Shown: positions 27,465 to 35,859 of the stretch, one piece after another
Layout: each line of letters starts with the position of its first letter
Numbering within the stretch: the first letter of the stretch is position 1
Source: Paenibacillus sp. Soil750
Lineage (GTDB): Bacteria; Bacillota; Bacilli; Paenibacillales; NBRC-103111
Assembly (NCBI RefSeq): GCF_001428045.1
Contig: NZ_LMSD01000040.1
Location: 248,096 to 312,095, forward strand
Direction: 5' to 3'
Length of the DNA stretch: 64,000 nt
Made by a program: the position numbers and the translations under genes
Notes under the pieces: model-generated
Database searches by the model: none
Told to the model about the DNA's origin: nothing
The model's input: the letters and a program-made list of their open reading frames with translations, nothing else

Positions 27465-27665
27465 TTACAGTTTTACAACGTTCTCAGCTTGTGGTCCGCG
27501 GTTGCCTTGAACTACGTTGAACTCAACGCGTTGGCCTTCGTCCAAAGATTTGAAACCTTCGCCAGTGATTGCGGAGAAATGTACGAATACATCGTTTCCA
27601 CCTTCAACTTCGATAAATCCAAATCCTTTTTCTGCGTTAAACCATTTAACTGTTCCTACTGCCAT
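27465..27665 (-). CDS. cspA: CspA-family cold-shock protein (second copy)
   Basis: A 66-residue cold-shock domain with intact RNP1 (KGFGFIEV) and RNP2 (DVFVHFSAI), differing in only a few positions from the copy at 9.5 kb. It starts at ATG 27665 with GGAGG at 8-9-nt spacing. The leader of about 130 nt shares a long hairpin and several sequence blocks with the first copy, and its promoter has the same spacing. Two near-identical chaperones with equivalent leaders suggest recent duplication or strong conservation of cold-responsive control. Confidence 0.96.
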   Translation of the reverse strand: MAVGTVKWFNAEKGFGFIEVEGGNDVFVHFSAITGEGFKSLDEGQRVEFNVVQGNRGPQAENVVKL

Positions 27666-27799
27666 GGGTAATACCTCCAAAGTTTTATTAACATGTCTTT
27701 TTTCTTGTTTCGAACAAAAAAATTACACATTGGAAAAGGTTTCATTTACTTAAATGATAACCCTTTGCAATACGCAATTCAGGTTTTCCCTTTAAGACT
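27666..27799 (-). promoter_or_regulatory. Structured 5' leader of the second csp gene
   Basis: A long hairpin spans 27729-27771: ATTG with CAAT, AAAGG with CCTTT, and TCATTTA with TAAATGA. ACATGTTAATAA and the GGAGGTATT ribosome site follow as in the first csp leader. Confidence 0.68.
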
Positions 27800-27805
27800 A
27801 TTAAT

Positions 27806-27834
27806 ACTGTACCACACTATATTAGGTATTGCAA
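27806..27834 (-). promoter_or_regulatory. Promoter of the second csp gene
   Basis: Minus strand TTGCAA (27834-27829), 17-nt spacer, TACAGT (27811-27806). The -35 box abuts the stop codon of the XRE gene. Confidence 0.62.
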
Positions 27835-28053
27835 TTATACCTGAGAGGGATTTATTGCTAACGAGACAAAGGATTCTCGATCCTCAATTTTAAGTGCTAT
27901 AGCTAGTGCTAATGCGACATCTTTCGACGGGATAATTCGACCATTTTCGATAGAATTTATAATGGAATAGCTGATCCCCGCTTTCTCGCCAAGTTTACGA
28001 AGTGTGAGATTTTCCTGCTGTCTCAGCTCTTTGAGCCGGATGTGGAAGGACAT
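27835..28053 (-). CDS. Small XRE-family transcription regulator
   Basis: A 72-residue protein that is almost entirely a Cro/CI-type helix-turn-helix (residues 8-60; LTLRKLGEKAGISYSIINSI). Such single-domain proteins bind DNA as dimers. The start follows a GAGGTGGGG ribosome site. It lies 12 nt after the MazG-like gene and forms an operon with it. Its target is unknown; the neighbouring pyrophosphohydrolase gives no clear hint. Confidence 0.9.
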   Translation of the reverse strand: MSFHIRLKELRQQENLTLRKLGEKAGISYSIINSIENGRIIPSKDVALALAIALKIEDRESFVSLAINPSQV

Positions 28054-28065
28054 GCTCGCCCCACC

Positions 28066-28464
28066 TCAACTTTCTTTATTTTTTTGTTTTTGAATTTCAG
28101 TTCTAATTTTGTCGAATGGGTCTTCCCAGTGCGGCGGCTTGATGGTTTTACCCATTTCATTCTTATGAACCTTCCCATCGGGCCAAACCTTGGACATATT
28201 CGCATGCTGAACAATATCAAAAATCGGTCCAGGCTCTACTCCCATTTCAACAAGTGTCCCTAGTACAAAATACAATTCATCAATCATCGCATCTACTTCA
28301 TCTTCTAGCGTAGCTGCTTCTTCAAATTCATTGAGCTCTTCTTGCATCCATGCCAGACGCGCAGCTTTACGTTGAGCAGATAGGCGCTGTGGTGATGCGC
28401 CCACTGGGTGCTCGAACGTTTCATGGAACTTCTTCACAGCTTCGAAAGCTAGCTTTAATGTCAT
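28066..28464 (-). CDS. MazG/PRA-PH-like nucleotide pyrophosphohydrolase
   Basis: A 132-residue all-alpha NTP pyrophosphohydrolase-like protein. The metal-binding pattern ExxE...DExxD is visible as EELNEFEEA followed by DEVDAMIDELYFVLG (about residues 42-69). The C-terminal part (NMSKVWPDGKVHKNE, GKTIKPPHWEDPF) is typical of stand-alone PRA-PH-like proteins found in bacteria and phages. It likely cleans up non-canonical nucleotides. The start has GGGAG about 10 nt upstream. It is followed by the XRE gene. Confidence 0.87.
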   Translation of the reverse strand: MTLKLAFEAVKKFHETFEHPVGASPQRLSAQRKAARLAWMQEELNEFEEAATLEDEVDAMIDELYFVLGTLVEMGVEPGPIFDIVQHANMSKVWPDGKVHKNEMGKTIKPPHWEDPFDKIRTEIQKQKNKES

Positions 28465-28502
28465 TGTATCTGATCTCCCTTAACATGGTTATAGTTTTCT
28501 AC

Positions 28503-28532
28503 TATATACCACCCGAAGGGAGTTGTGGTCAA
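28503..28532 (-). promoter_or_regulatory. Promoter of the MazG-like/XRE operon
   Basis: Minus strand TTGACC (28532-28527), 18-nt spacer, TATATA (28508-28503), about 40 nt before the ATG. Confidence 0.65.
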
Positions 28533-28542
28533 TATGTGTTTA

Positions 28543-29082
28543 TTATAAATGGCGCCCCATAATAAAACGGTCTTTCCAATAGCCTGAGGTCATGGAACGT
28601 ATAACGACACCTGAGCTTGCTGTATTACTGATAAACTGCCCATTACCGATATAGATACCTACATGATTAATCCGACCTGGTGTCGATGTACTGAACATGA
28701 CGAGGTCGCCCTTGCTTAGGCTTGTCTTCTTGGAGACCCGAGTTCCTAGCTTCGCTTGCGCTTTGGAGCCCCATGGAAGCTTGATACCATTCTTGCTAAA
28801 AACAAGTTGCGTATAGGCAGAGCAGTCCAGGATTAGACGGCTAGTATTTCTAGTACCATATCGGTAAGTGACATCTCCGATGTATGACTTCGCTGTACGC
28901 ACAATGCTATCTGCACGGGACGTGCTCGTAGCTGTCGCTGTCGCGGCAGCTACCGCCCCATTCGTCGTTGACGTGGCAGCAGAGGCCGCTTGCGGGCTTA
29001 GCAACGCAGTTCCTGCGACTAACATGGACAGACTTAAACCTAGAACAGAATGAGTAAGGCGGTTCTTCTTCACAAAAATCAT
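28543..29082 (-). CDS. Secreted NlpC/P60 (C40) peptidase
   Basis: A secreted wall hydrolase of 179 residues with a signal peptide (cleavage near AASA, about residue 35) and a single NlpC/P60 domain. The catalytic Cys is in DCSAY and the His in NHVGIYIGNG. The third triad position, usually His in an IHA motif, reads ISNTAS here, so Asn or Ser would have to take that role. Such proteins cut D-Glu to meso-Dap or related bonds. The start has GGAGG with 9-nt spacing. It appears monocistronic. Confidence 0.92.
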   Translation of the reverse strand: MIFVKKNRLTHSVLGLSLSMLVAGTALLSPQAASAATSTTNGAVAAATATATSTSRADSIVRTAKSYIGDVTYRYGTRNTSRLILDCSAYTQLVFSKNGIKLPWGSKAQAKLGTRVSKKTSLSKGDLVMFSTSTPGRINHVGIYIGNGQFISNTASSGVVIRSMTSGYWKDRFIMGRHL

Positions 29083-29240
29083 GATTGATTTCCTCCTTTG
29101 ATATGAAAATCTAAGTTAGTTGGACCTGCTACTACCATAGCACATGCCAAATAACCTAATATTTAACAAAAAAGGAGGAAAGTCGCGTCACGCCTAATCG
29201 TAGACACAATTCTGAGAATTCCATGAGAATTCGATGAGAC

Positions 29241-30437
29241 TCAATCTCTTGACACCAATGAATCCGCTTTATCACCAGTATGTTCCTGCCGAAACTCTGA
29301 CGGGGTCACACCATATTTCTTCTTAAACACTTGAGAGAAATGCCTCATATCTTGATAACCGATGCGTTCAGCAACGTCCGCCAGCTTCATCTTTGGATTC
29401 AGCAGCAGCTGCTTCGCCTGCTCCAGCCGCAAGTTAATGACGAAATCCTTGAACCCCTGACCCGTCTTCTGTTTAAACAACTGGCTAAAGTAAACAGGGT
29501 TCAAATACACGATCGAAGCCACTTTCTCAAGTGAAAGGTCGTCTTGATAGTGCGTGCGCATGTATTGCAAAGCCACTTCAACAGAACGATCACTGCCGCT
29601 GGCGTGATGCTCATAGACCTGTGTCGTGGACGCTTGCCGCATCCGCTGTACCTCCGCGGGTACGGATTGGAACTGCTCGATCCGTTCCGTTGACATGATC
29701 TGGAACGGGACCTTCAAATATTTAATGAGATGGCTGCGAAGCTCCTCAATAAGCTGCGCGATGCTTGTGCCTTCAGGAGGGGTGACGAGCCCTAATAGGC
29801 TTTTGCTGTCGTGAACCGTCACGAAACCCTTGCCATAGCGTTCGATCAGCTCCAACAAGACGTTCTCGATAATGAAATTCTCCAAGAAAACGGCCTTATC
29901 CGTCTCCATTTTGACCATAATCAAATAGAAATAAGGATGCTGCTCCACGAATGGCCCCATATCAATCCGCCCCGTATCTAGACCTTGCACCCAGCGCTGG
30001 AACACAGCTTCTTGCAGATATTTGCGATTCGTCTTGAGCAGCTCTGCTTCCTCGATCAGTTCGGTATCATGCGCGATCTCCTCGCTCAGCTTCCTAATCA
30101 TTTCGCTCAACACTTCTTTGCCAATCGGTTTAAGCAAATAGTCCTTGGCACCAAGGCGTACAGCTTCTTGCGCATAAGAAAACTCCGAATAAGCCGAAAT
30201 TACGACCCACTTCACATGGGGATGGCGACTGCGTGACATATTCATGAGCTCAAGCCCTGTCATCCCCGGCATCAGAATGTCCGTTAGCACGATATGAATC
30301 GTCTGACTGCGAAGGATACTGATGGCTTGCTCTGCATTCGAGGCTAAGTGGATCGTGTGCTCAGGAAAGCGATTCTGAAGTGTGCGCTGAATGCCTTGCA
30401 GAATAATGGTTTCGTCATCGACAATAAGAATATCCAT
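29241..30437 (-). CDS. YesN-type response regulator with AraC domain (second)
   Basis: A 398-residue activator. The receiver domain (1-120) has D53 as phospho-acceptor and K in YLLK. The C-terminal AraC domain (about 290-390) has the motif IGYQDMRHFSQVFKKKYG. It lies 9 nt after its kinase gene and is its partner. By position it probably controls the importer at 32.4-35.6 kb, which lies just upstream on the same strand. Confidence 0.94.
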   Translation of the reverse strand: MDILIVDDETIILQGIQRTLQNRFPEHTIHLASNAEQAISILRSQTIHIVLTDILMPGMTGLELMNMSRSRHPHVKWVVISAYSEFSYAQEAVRLGAKDYLLKPIGKEVLSEMIRKLSEEIAHDTELIEEAELLKTNRKYLQEAVFQRWVQGLDTGRIDMGPFVEQHPYFYLIMVKMETDKAVFLENFIIENVLLELIERYGKGFVTVHDSKSLLGLVTPPEGTSIAQLIEELRSHLIKYLKVPFQIMSTERIEQFQSVPAEVQRMRQASTTQVYEHHASGSDRSVEVALQYMRTHYQDDLSLEKVASIVYLNPVYFSQLFKQKTGQGFKDFVINLRLEQAKQLLLNPKMKLADVAERIGYQDMRHFSQVFKKKYGVTPSEFRQEHTGDKADSLVSRD

Positions 30438-30446
30438 GATGGTCTG

Positions 30447-32291
30447 TTATACCCCCTTACGAGGAAGCGGCATCGCAATGATAACCGTAGTTCCTACCTC
30501 TTGTTTACTTTGTATCCGAAGTCCATAGGCCTCTCCAAACAGTAAAACGATACGACGGTGTACATTCGTAAGACCGATGCCTCTCCGTGTCATTTTGCTA
30601 TTCAGATCAGGCTTCACTTCGCCCCGAGACTCCTCCGCTTGATAAGCGTACGAATCTCCGATCATACGAGCATCTTCTACTAGCCTCATCTGCATCTGAC
30701 GAAGGAGATCCTCTTCGATCCCCACGCCATTATCTGAGATAATGATGTGCAGTTCTTGCTCATGCACCTCCGCGAACACTCGCAGTACGCCAGGCTGCTC
30801 TCGCAAAGGCTCCAATCCATACTTAACAGCGTTCTCAATGATGGGCTGCAGCGTCATCTTAGGGAGAACCACATCCAGCCATTCCGGATCAATGTGAATC
30901 TCCGTACTCACCCTGCCCTCCAAGCGGTTCTCGATGATTGTCATATAGTGGCGCATCTGATCCAGCTCTTGCTGCAGCGTCGTCTTGGACGCTTCCTGCC
31001 AATCACTGCTGTACCGGAACATATGAGATAACGAAAGGATTACTTTGCCTAAGCGATCATTCTCCCGTTCATCCAACATCCAATAAATCATATCCAAGGT
31101 ATTATAGAGGAAATGAGGATTTACCTGGGATTGCAGAGCCTGCAGTTCGGCATTTTTCTCACTCATAGAAGCCAATGTAATGCGTTCGATCAGCTCATCC
31201 ATCCGTTTCACCATGCGATTGAAGGAGGATACTAGCGAGTTAATCTCTTCAAAGGATTTGACCGTCACGGACCCCTTGAAGTTCCCCATCTCTACTTGTT
31301 TCATCTCACGAATCAACAGCTTTAACGGGGAAGCAATATTCTGGGAAATCAAACTGGCCAATGCCGTAGATAAAATAATAAGGACCACGACAACAACGTA
31401 TAAGTACTCTCTCGTTTTGACAACTTCGGCATTAATATCCCCTTTTGGCGTCAAACCGAAGACGGTCCAGTCCGACATTTTCGCCTTCGCTGCTACAATC
31501 AACTGATCGGTACGATCATCGATGATGATCTCGCTCGTTTGCGGTCGCGGTAAGCCTGTAAAAGAAGAAGGCAGATTCTTCTTATCTTCCGCCGTCGTTG
31601 CAATCATCCTGTTCTCTTGATCTACGATATAGACACGGCTATTCGGACTGATCGTGACGTTCGACAATGCGGACACAATCGGCTCTGGATTCGTTTCAAT
31701 CAACATGACGCCAATCACTCGATGATCGGTTAGATCATACAGCTTCCGTCCAAAAACAAAGAGCGGATTTCGTTGAAACTGATTGATGACCGACCCTTCC
31801 ACGAGTCCTAACCAGACCATCTCCCCAGTGGAATCCTGTAGCTTCTGGTACCAATCTGCGTTCGAGTAATTGGTATCGATGACACTGTCAAAACCGCGCT
31901 CGTAATTATAATTTTTACCCGCATTCGTAATGACATGAATGCCGATAATATCGTCACGCGAGTAATATATTGCTCCCAATATATTGGTAATGGTTCGCTC
32001 ATTGAAAATGCTAGCTGTCACATCGGGATTGGTATCGCGATCTTGAATTAAACGAAGCATTTCATAGTTACTGTTCAAAGACTTCGTTATACTATCATAT
32101 CCCTGTAACAGCAAATCAAATAAACCAACCGTTTGTGAAATATTTTTCTGCGCTAAATCGTTAATTTTACTATGTATAATTTGCGTGGTCTTTTGATAAT
32201 ACAAGACGCTGACAAGCACAACAAGCACTAGCATGGATGAGATAAATAGCAAAAAAAGCCGATTATGAATGGAATTAAAGCCCCGTTTCAC
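30447..32291 (-). CDS. YesM-type sensor histidine kinase (second)
   Basis: A membrane sensor of 614 residues: helices near 11-31 and 296-317 around an extracellular Cache-like domain, HAMP, His_kinase domain with H393 in QVNPHFLYNT, and C-terminal ATPase domain (IIENAVKYG, ISDNGVGI, GIGLTNV). The start is GTG with AGGGGG about 12 nt upstream. A terminator separates it from the permease gene before it, so the kinase-regulator pair must have its own promoter in the 80-nt gap. Confidence 0.94.
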   Translation of the reverse strand: MKRGFNSIHNRLFLLFISSMLVLVVLVSVLYYQKTTQIIHSKINDLAQKNISQTVGLFDLLLQGYDSITKSLNSNYEMLRLIQDRDTNPDVTASIFNERTITNILGAIYYSRDDIIGIHVITNAGKNYNYERGFDSVIDTNYSNADWYQKLQDSTGEMVWLGLVEGSVINQFQRNPLFVFGRKLYDLTDHRVIGVMLIETNPEPIVSALSNVTISPNSRVYIVDQENRMIATTAEDKKNLPSSFTGLPRPQTSEIIIDDRTDQLIVAAKAKMSDWTVFGLTPKGDINAEVVKTREYLYVVVVVLIILSTALASLISQNIASPLKLLIREMKQVEMGNFKGSVTVKSFEEINSLVSSFNRMVKRMDELIERITLASMSEKNAELQALQSQVNPHFLYNTLDMIYWMLDERENDRLGKVILSLSHMFRYSSDWQEASKTTLQQELDQMRHYMTIIENRLEGRVSTEIHIDPEWLDVVLPKMTLQPIIENAVKYGLEPLREQPGVLRVFAEVHEQELHIIISDNGVGIEEDLLRQMQMRLVEDARMIGDSYAYQAEESRGEVKPDLNSKMTRRGIGLTNVHRRIVLLFGEAYGLRIQSKQEVGTTVIIAMPLPRKGV

Positions 32292-32354
32292 GCCGATCGT
32301 GATCCCCCTTCGCAGAGACAGTATTTGCTATTTTAACACACCTGTACATAAATG

Positions 32355-32385
32355 AAAAAAAGAGGGTGAAGTTAACCCTTCACCG
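32355..32385 (-). terminator. Terminator of the importer operon at 32.4-35.6 kb
   Basis: On the minus strand GGTGAAGG pairs with CTTCACC around TTAAC and runs through TCTTTTTTT. It overlaps the last codons of the permease gene. Confidence 0.8.
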
Positions 32386-33253
32386 CTCCTGCTACCATAC
32401 CTTTTGTAATTTTGTCCGCTAGTAAGAAGTATACGATAATAACCGGCAACGCCCCTAGTACAAGGAAAGCGCCAATGGCCCCGTAGTTAACGGAATACTG
32501 ACTTACGAAGCTGTTCACCCCGAATGGAAGTGTCTTGAGTCGCTCGGACGAAATGAACGTTGCTGCTAAGATGTACTCGTTCCAGATGTTGATAAAGGTA
32601 AGAATACAAACCGTCATCATCGGAGGAACGGAAATCGGAAGAATAATTCCAGTGAAAATTTTGAATATCCCTGCTCCATCTACGACAGCTGACTCTTCAA
32701 TCTCTGCCGGAATGGATTTCATGAAGCCGCTGAGGATGAATACCGCAACTGGAGTCTGAAACGCGATATAGGGCAGAATGATCGAAAGATGTGTGTTCAG
32801 GATGTGCATGTTTTTAAAAATAATCATAAGCGGCAGCAAGGTTGCCTGCATCGGAACCATCATCCCGATCAGGAAGATAACCATGACAAGCTGCCCGTAC
32901 TTCCATTTGAACCGCGTAATGGCAAAAGCCGTTAAGGAACTCAAGAAGAGGACACATACCATTGTAACTAAGGTAACGAAGAGGCTGTTCTTCAAGTACT
33001 GGAAGTAATGCCCCGACTTGATCGCATTCGTAAAGTTGCTCCATTGGAGCACGTGCGGCAGTGAGAAGAAACGGCCGGACAAGATTTCCTCATTCGTTTT
33101 GAGGGAATAAATGAACAGCCAAAGCAATGGATATACCTGTGTGACCACAAGTAAGGATAGAAATATAACAACAAGAACCTTTAGGATAGAGAAGCTTTTG
33201 CGTCTCCGGATGATGGCAGGTTTAGCCGAAGCTACGTCCCTGGCGTTTAACAT
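32372..33253 (-). CDS. Sugar ABC transporter permease, MalG type
   Basis: A 293-residue permease with six helices and the EAA loop EESAVVDGAGIFKIFTGIIL (about residues 187-206), ending in the usual KGMVAGAVKG. The start has GGGGAG at 9-nt spacing. It is the third gene of the binding protein-MalF-MalG operon. A terminator lies at its 3' end. The heparinase-type genes directly upstream of the operon suggest that it carries products of polysaccharide lyases. Confidence 0.92.
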   Translation of the reverse strand: MLNARDVASAKPAIIRRRKSFSILKVLVVIFLSLLVVTQVYPLLWLFIYSLKTNEEILSGRFFSLPHVLQWSNFTNAIKSGHYFQYLKNSLFVTLVTMVCVLFLSSLTAFAITRFKWKYGQLVMVIFLIGMMVPMQATLLPLMIIFKNMHILNTHLSIILPYIAFQTPVAVFILSGFMKSIPAEIEESAVVDGAGIFKIFTGIILPISVPPMMTVCILTFINIWNEYILAATFISSERLKTLPFGVNSFVSQYSVNYGAIGAFLVLGALPVIIVYFLLADKITKGMVAGAVKG

Positions 33254-33269
33254 GGTGACACTCCCCTTC

Positions 33270-34160
33270 CTACGTATATTTTTTCTCTAGTTTGTTGAAT
33301 AGCGAGTTAATAATGACGGTTGCTACGAGACATACCACAACCAAGAAGGCTGCAATCGCACTTCCGTAACCATATTTCAGGGATAGGAAGGAATTGTTGT
33401 ACATCAAGGTGGAGATCACATCTGTCGCATGTGCAGGTCCGCCGCCAGTCATGACCATAATCATGTCAAACGCTTGTAAAGAACCGATGAAAGCAAGCAC
33501 GATCGATATTTTGAAAATCGGAATATTCATAGGGAAAGTGATATACCAGTCGGCTTTCAAGCCTTCTGCTCCATCCAGACGCGCAGCTTCATAGATATCA
33601 GCTGGGATGTTCTGAATACCAGTAAACTGGATTAATGTGTGATAACCCAAGTACTGCCATAGGGCTACGAAATAAAGGGAGTACATAGCAATTTTCGGAT
33701 CTGTTAACCACGATCTCGTCCAGCTATGTAGGTTTAGTAAATCTAGAACTTGATTGAGCATACCACCCATTGATGCTGGATTATAAATGGTTTTCCACAA
33801 TTGTCCAATGATAACTACGGATAAAATTACAGGTAAAAAGTAGGCAGAAACAAGAAAATTCGGCTTTTTGATAAAACGATTTAGCAAAATGGCTACACCC
33901 AATGCAATCGGGATTTCACACATGGAAAACACTGCAAACATTAATGTGCGTTTGACAGATGGCCAGAATACAGGATCATGGAAAAGCATTGTGCGGAAGT
34001 TCTCTAAACCAATAAACTTCGAAGCGCCAATCCCATTCCATTCCAGCAATCCACTGTACATGGATACGAGAATAGGTACAAACACAAGGCCAACATAAAT
34101 GATCAAACAGGGCAGTACAAACATGGCAATCGTCCACTTGGAGACTCTTAACACATTCAC
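33270..34160 (-). CDS. Sugar ABC transporter permease, MalF type
   Basis: A 296-residue permease with six helices and the EAA loop YEAARLDGAEGLKADWYITF. I start it at GTG 34160, which has AAGGAGG 8 nt upstream; the ATGs at 34196 and 34178 precede that site and lie next to a large hairpin. It is 16 nt upstream of the MalG-type partner. Confidence 0.9.
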   Translation of the reverse strand: MNVLRVSKWTIAMFVLPCLIIYVGLVFVPILVSMYSGLLEWNGIGASKFIGLENFRTMLFHDPVFWPSVKRTLMFAVFSMCEIPIALGVAILLNRFIKKPNFLVSAYFLPVILSVVIIGQLWKTIYNPASMGGMLNQVLDLLNLHSWTRSWLTDPKIAMYSLYFVALWQYLGYHTLIQFTGIQNIPADIYEAARLDGAEGLKADWYITFPMNIPIFKISIVLAFIGSLQAFDMIMVMTGGGPAHATDVISTLMYNNSFLSLKYGYGSAIAAFLVVVCLVATVIINSLFNKLEKKYT

Positions 34161-34197
34161 TTGGCTCGCCTCCTTCATGGGGTTAGATATACCCATG

Positions 34198-34242
34198 GGG
34201 AACTTACCCTTAGCACCTCTGAGGCGCTCTAGGTAAATTCCC
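34198..34242 (-). other. Large intercistronic hairpin between binding-protein and permease genes
   Basis: Outer arms GGGAACTTACC and GGTAAATTCCC enclose inner arms AGCACCTC and GAGGCGCT with a one-base loop. No T tract follows, so it is not a terminator. Such hairpins commonly protect the binding-protein mRNA and lower permease expression. Confidence 0.75.
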
Positions 34243-34271
34243 TATTGGGCTACTGCATCAAATCAATTTAT

Positions 34272-35621
34272 TTATTTCTTTTTATTTGTGTCGTAAGCGG
34301 TTTGGTGCTCTTTCGCTACAGTTGCAGGATCAACTTTTTGTACAAAAAGGTTTTGAATGCTAGTTAAGTGACCTTGTGCAGTGCCTGGGTTCATTGTGTT
34401 ATCGAACGCTAGGTCGCCGCCTTTAACTTTTTTGAACAAAGCAAGAACATCCATTGCCATATCAGAGTATCCAGCAGCTTTGAAGTCGCCGTCAACTTTT
34501 TGAGCCAAACCAACAGCGCCTTTAACTGCGAAAGCTTCTTTAGGGAAGTTCAACATGAAGTAGTTCAAGAAATCTTTAGTCTCTTTCAAATGTTTGCTAT
34601 TTGCAGAGATTGCGAATGCAGATCCTGGAGCCAACATGAACTCATCAGGGTTACCTTTTCCTTTAACTGTAGGGAATTGGAACACGCCAACTTTACCGTT
34701 AACGGAAGAAGTTTCGATACCGCCAGTTGCCCAGCTGCCCATATAGTACATAGCCGCTTTACCTGTTTTGAACAAGTTCTCGCCTGCGTTGTAATCAAAG
34801 GAAGTTGCTCCTTCTTGGAACGCACCAGCTTGGATCAAGTCTTCGAAAGAGCTAACTGCATCCGTGAATGCTGGATCAGCGAATGTTTTCTTACCGTCAA
34901 CAACAGCTTGCAAGAATCCAGGGCCGCCATTCGTACGAAGCAATACGTTCATGAACAAGAAGGAACCCGTCCAGGAATCTTTTTCACCGATCGCCATTGG
35001 CTGAATGCCTTTGGATTTCAAGATTTTTACGTCTTCAACCATTTCTTCAAAGGTTTTTGGAACGTCTGCAATTCCAGCTTGTTTGAACAAATCTTTGTTG
35101 TAGTAAATTACACCGATGTTGTTTCCATCTGGCAACGCGTAAATGTTCTTATTGAAGCTGTAGAAGTCAAGAATTCCACTTTGGAATGTATCTTTAAGTC
35201 CATTTTGCTCAACCATGTCATTCAATGGTGCGAATAAGCCCGCATCTACGAAAGGTTGCATTTGTGCAGCCGGGTTCACGATTGTGATATCAGGCACTTC
35301 TTTGGAAGCTGCTTGAGTTTTCAATTTAAGCTTTTGTTGATCCGTGTTCAGGGAATCAAGCTCGATTTTGATGTTAGGGTTTTTAGCTTGGTAGTCAGCA
35401 ACGATTTTTTTCAACATGCCGTTTTTCGGATCTGTCGGATCCGGATATATATTTTGGAATGTAATCGTAACGTTTCCAGCTTTTGCTGTAGCAGCTGGAG
35501 CTGTTGATGCACCTGCAGCAGGTGAAGCCGTGCTCGTGCTGTCTTTATCCGCTCCGCATGCTGTTAAACTCATAGCAAGCACGCCTGCTCCAACAATTTG
35601 TAGTGCTTTATACTTTTTCAC
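34272..35621 (-). CDS. Extracellular sugar-binding lipoprotein, family 1 type
   Basis: A lipid-anchored binding protein of 449 residues, first gene of its importer operon. I start it at GTG 35621 (AGGGGG about 10 nt upstream); a TTG one codon before is also possible. The lipobox SLTAC is followed by GADKDS and an Ala/Ser/Thr-rich linker. The body (VTITFQNIYPDPTDPKNGML) resembles MalE-like proteins. It sits just after the heparinase genes and their terminator. Frequent TTT/AAA codons give it a different base composition from its neighbours, fitting high expression. Confidence 0.93.
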   Translation of the reverse strand: MKKYKALQIVGAGVLAMSLTACGADKDSTSTASPAAGASTAPAATAKAGNVTITFQNIYPDPTDPKNGMLKKIVADYQAKNPNIKIELDSLNTDQQKLKLKTQAASKEVPDITIVNPAAQMQPFVDAGLFAPLNDMVEQNGLKDTFQSGILDFYSFNKNIYALPDGNNIGVIYYNKDLFKQAGIADVPKTFEEMVEDVKILKSKGIQPMAIGEKDSWTGSFLFMNVLLRTNGGPGFLQAVVDGKKTFADPAFTDAVSSFEDLIQAGAFQEGATSFDYNAGENLFKTGKAAMYYMGSWATGGIETSSVNGKVGVFQFPTVKGKGNPDEFMLAPGSAFAISANSKHLKETKDFLNYFMLNFPKEAFAVKGAVGLAQKVDGDFKAAGYSDMAMDVLALFKKVKGGDLAFDNTMNPGTAQGHLTSIQNLFVQKVDPATVAKEHQTAYDTNKKK

Positions 35622-35669
35622 CAATGTAAATCCCCCTCGTTCGTTTTGAGTGAATGTCTTTATGTCCTT

Positions 35670-35699
35670 ATTATGCCGTGTAATTGGCACCCCTTACAA
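35670..35699 (-). promoter_or_regulatory. Promoter of the importer operon at 32.4-35.6 kb
   Basis: Minus strand TTGTAA (35699-35694), 18-nt spacer, CATAAT (35675-35670), about 40 nt before the binding-protein start. Confidence 0.65.
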
Positions 35700-35799
35700 T
35701 GCGTGAACTTTAGGTATGATGTTTGATTTCTATAGATTTATCTGCTCACATAACTTTCCCGTTTGGCGGATTTTTATGAGTTTAACGATATTCAACAAG

Positions 35800-35845
35800 A
35801 AAAAAGCGATCCCTCGGCAGCTCTCGCTGACTTGGAATCGCTTGG
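35800..35845 (-). terminator. Terminator of the heparinase/SDR operon
   Basis: On the minus strand AAGCGATTCC pairs with GGGATCGCTT, with an inner GTCAGC/GCTGCC stem and GAGA loop, followed by TTTTTT. Confidence 0.88.
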
Positions 35846-35859
35846 TTCAACAGGATATT

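Noticed and set aside
34500-35237. A 245-codon open frame on the plus strand
   Set aside because: It is antisense to a clear sugar-binding lipoprotein gene, has no ribosome site and shows no recognisable domain.
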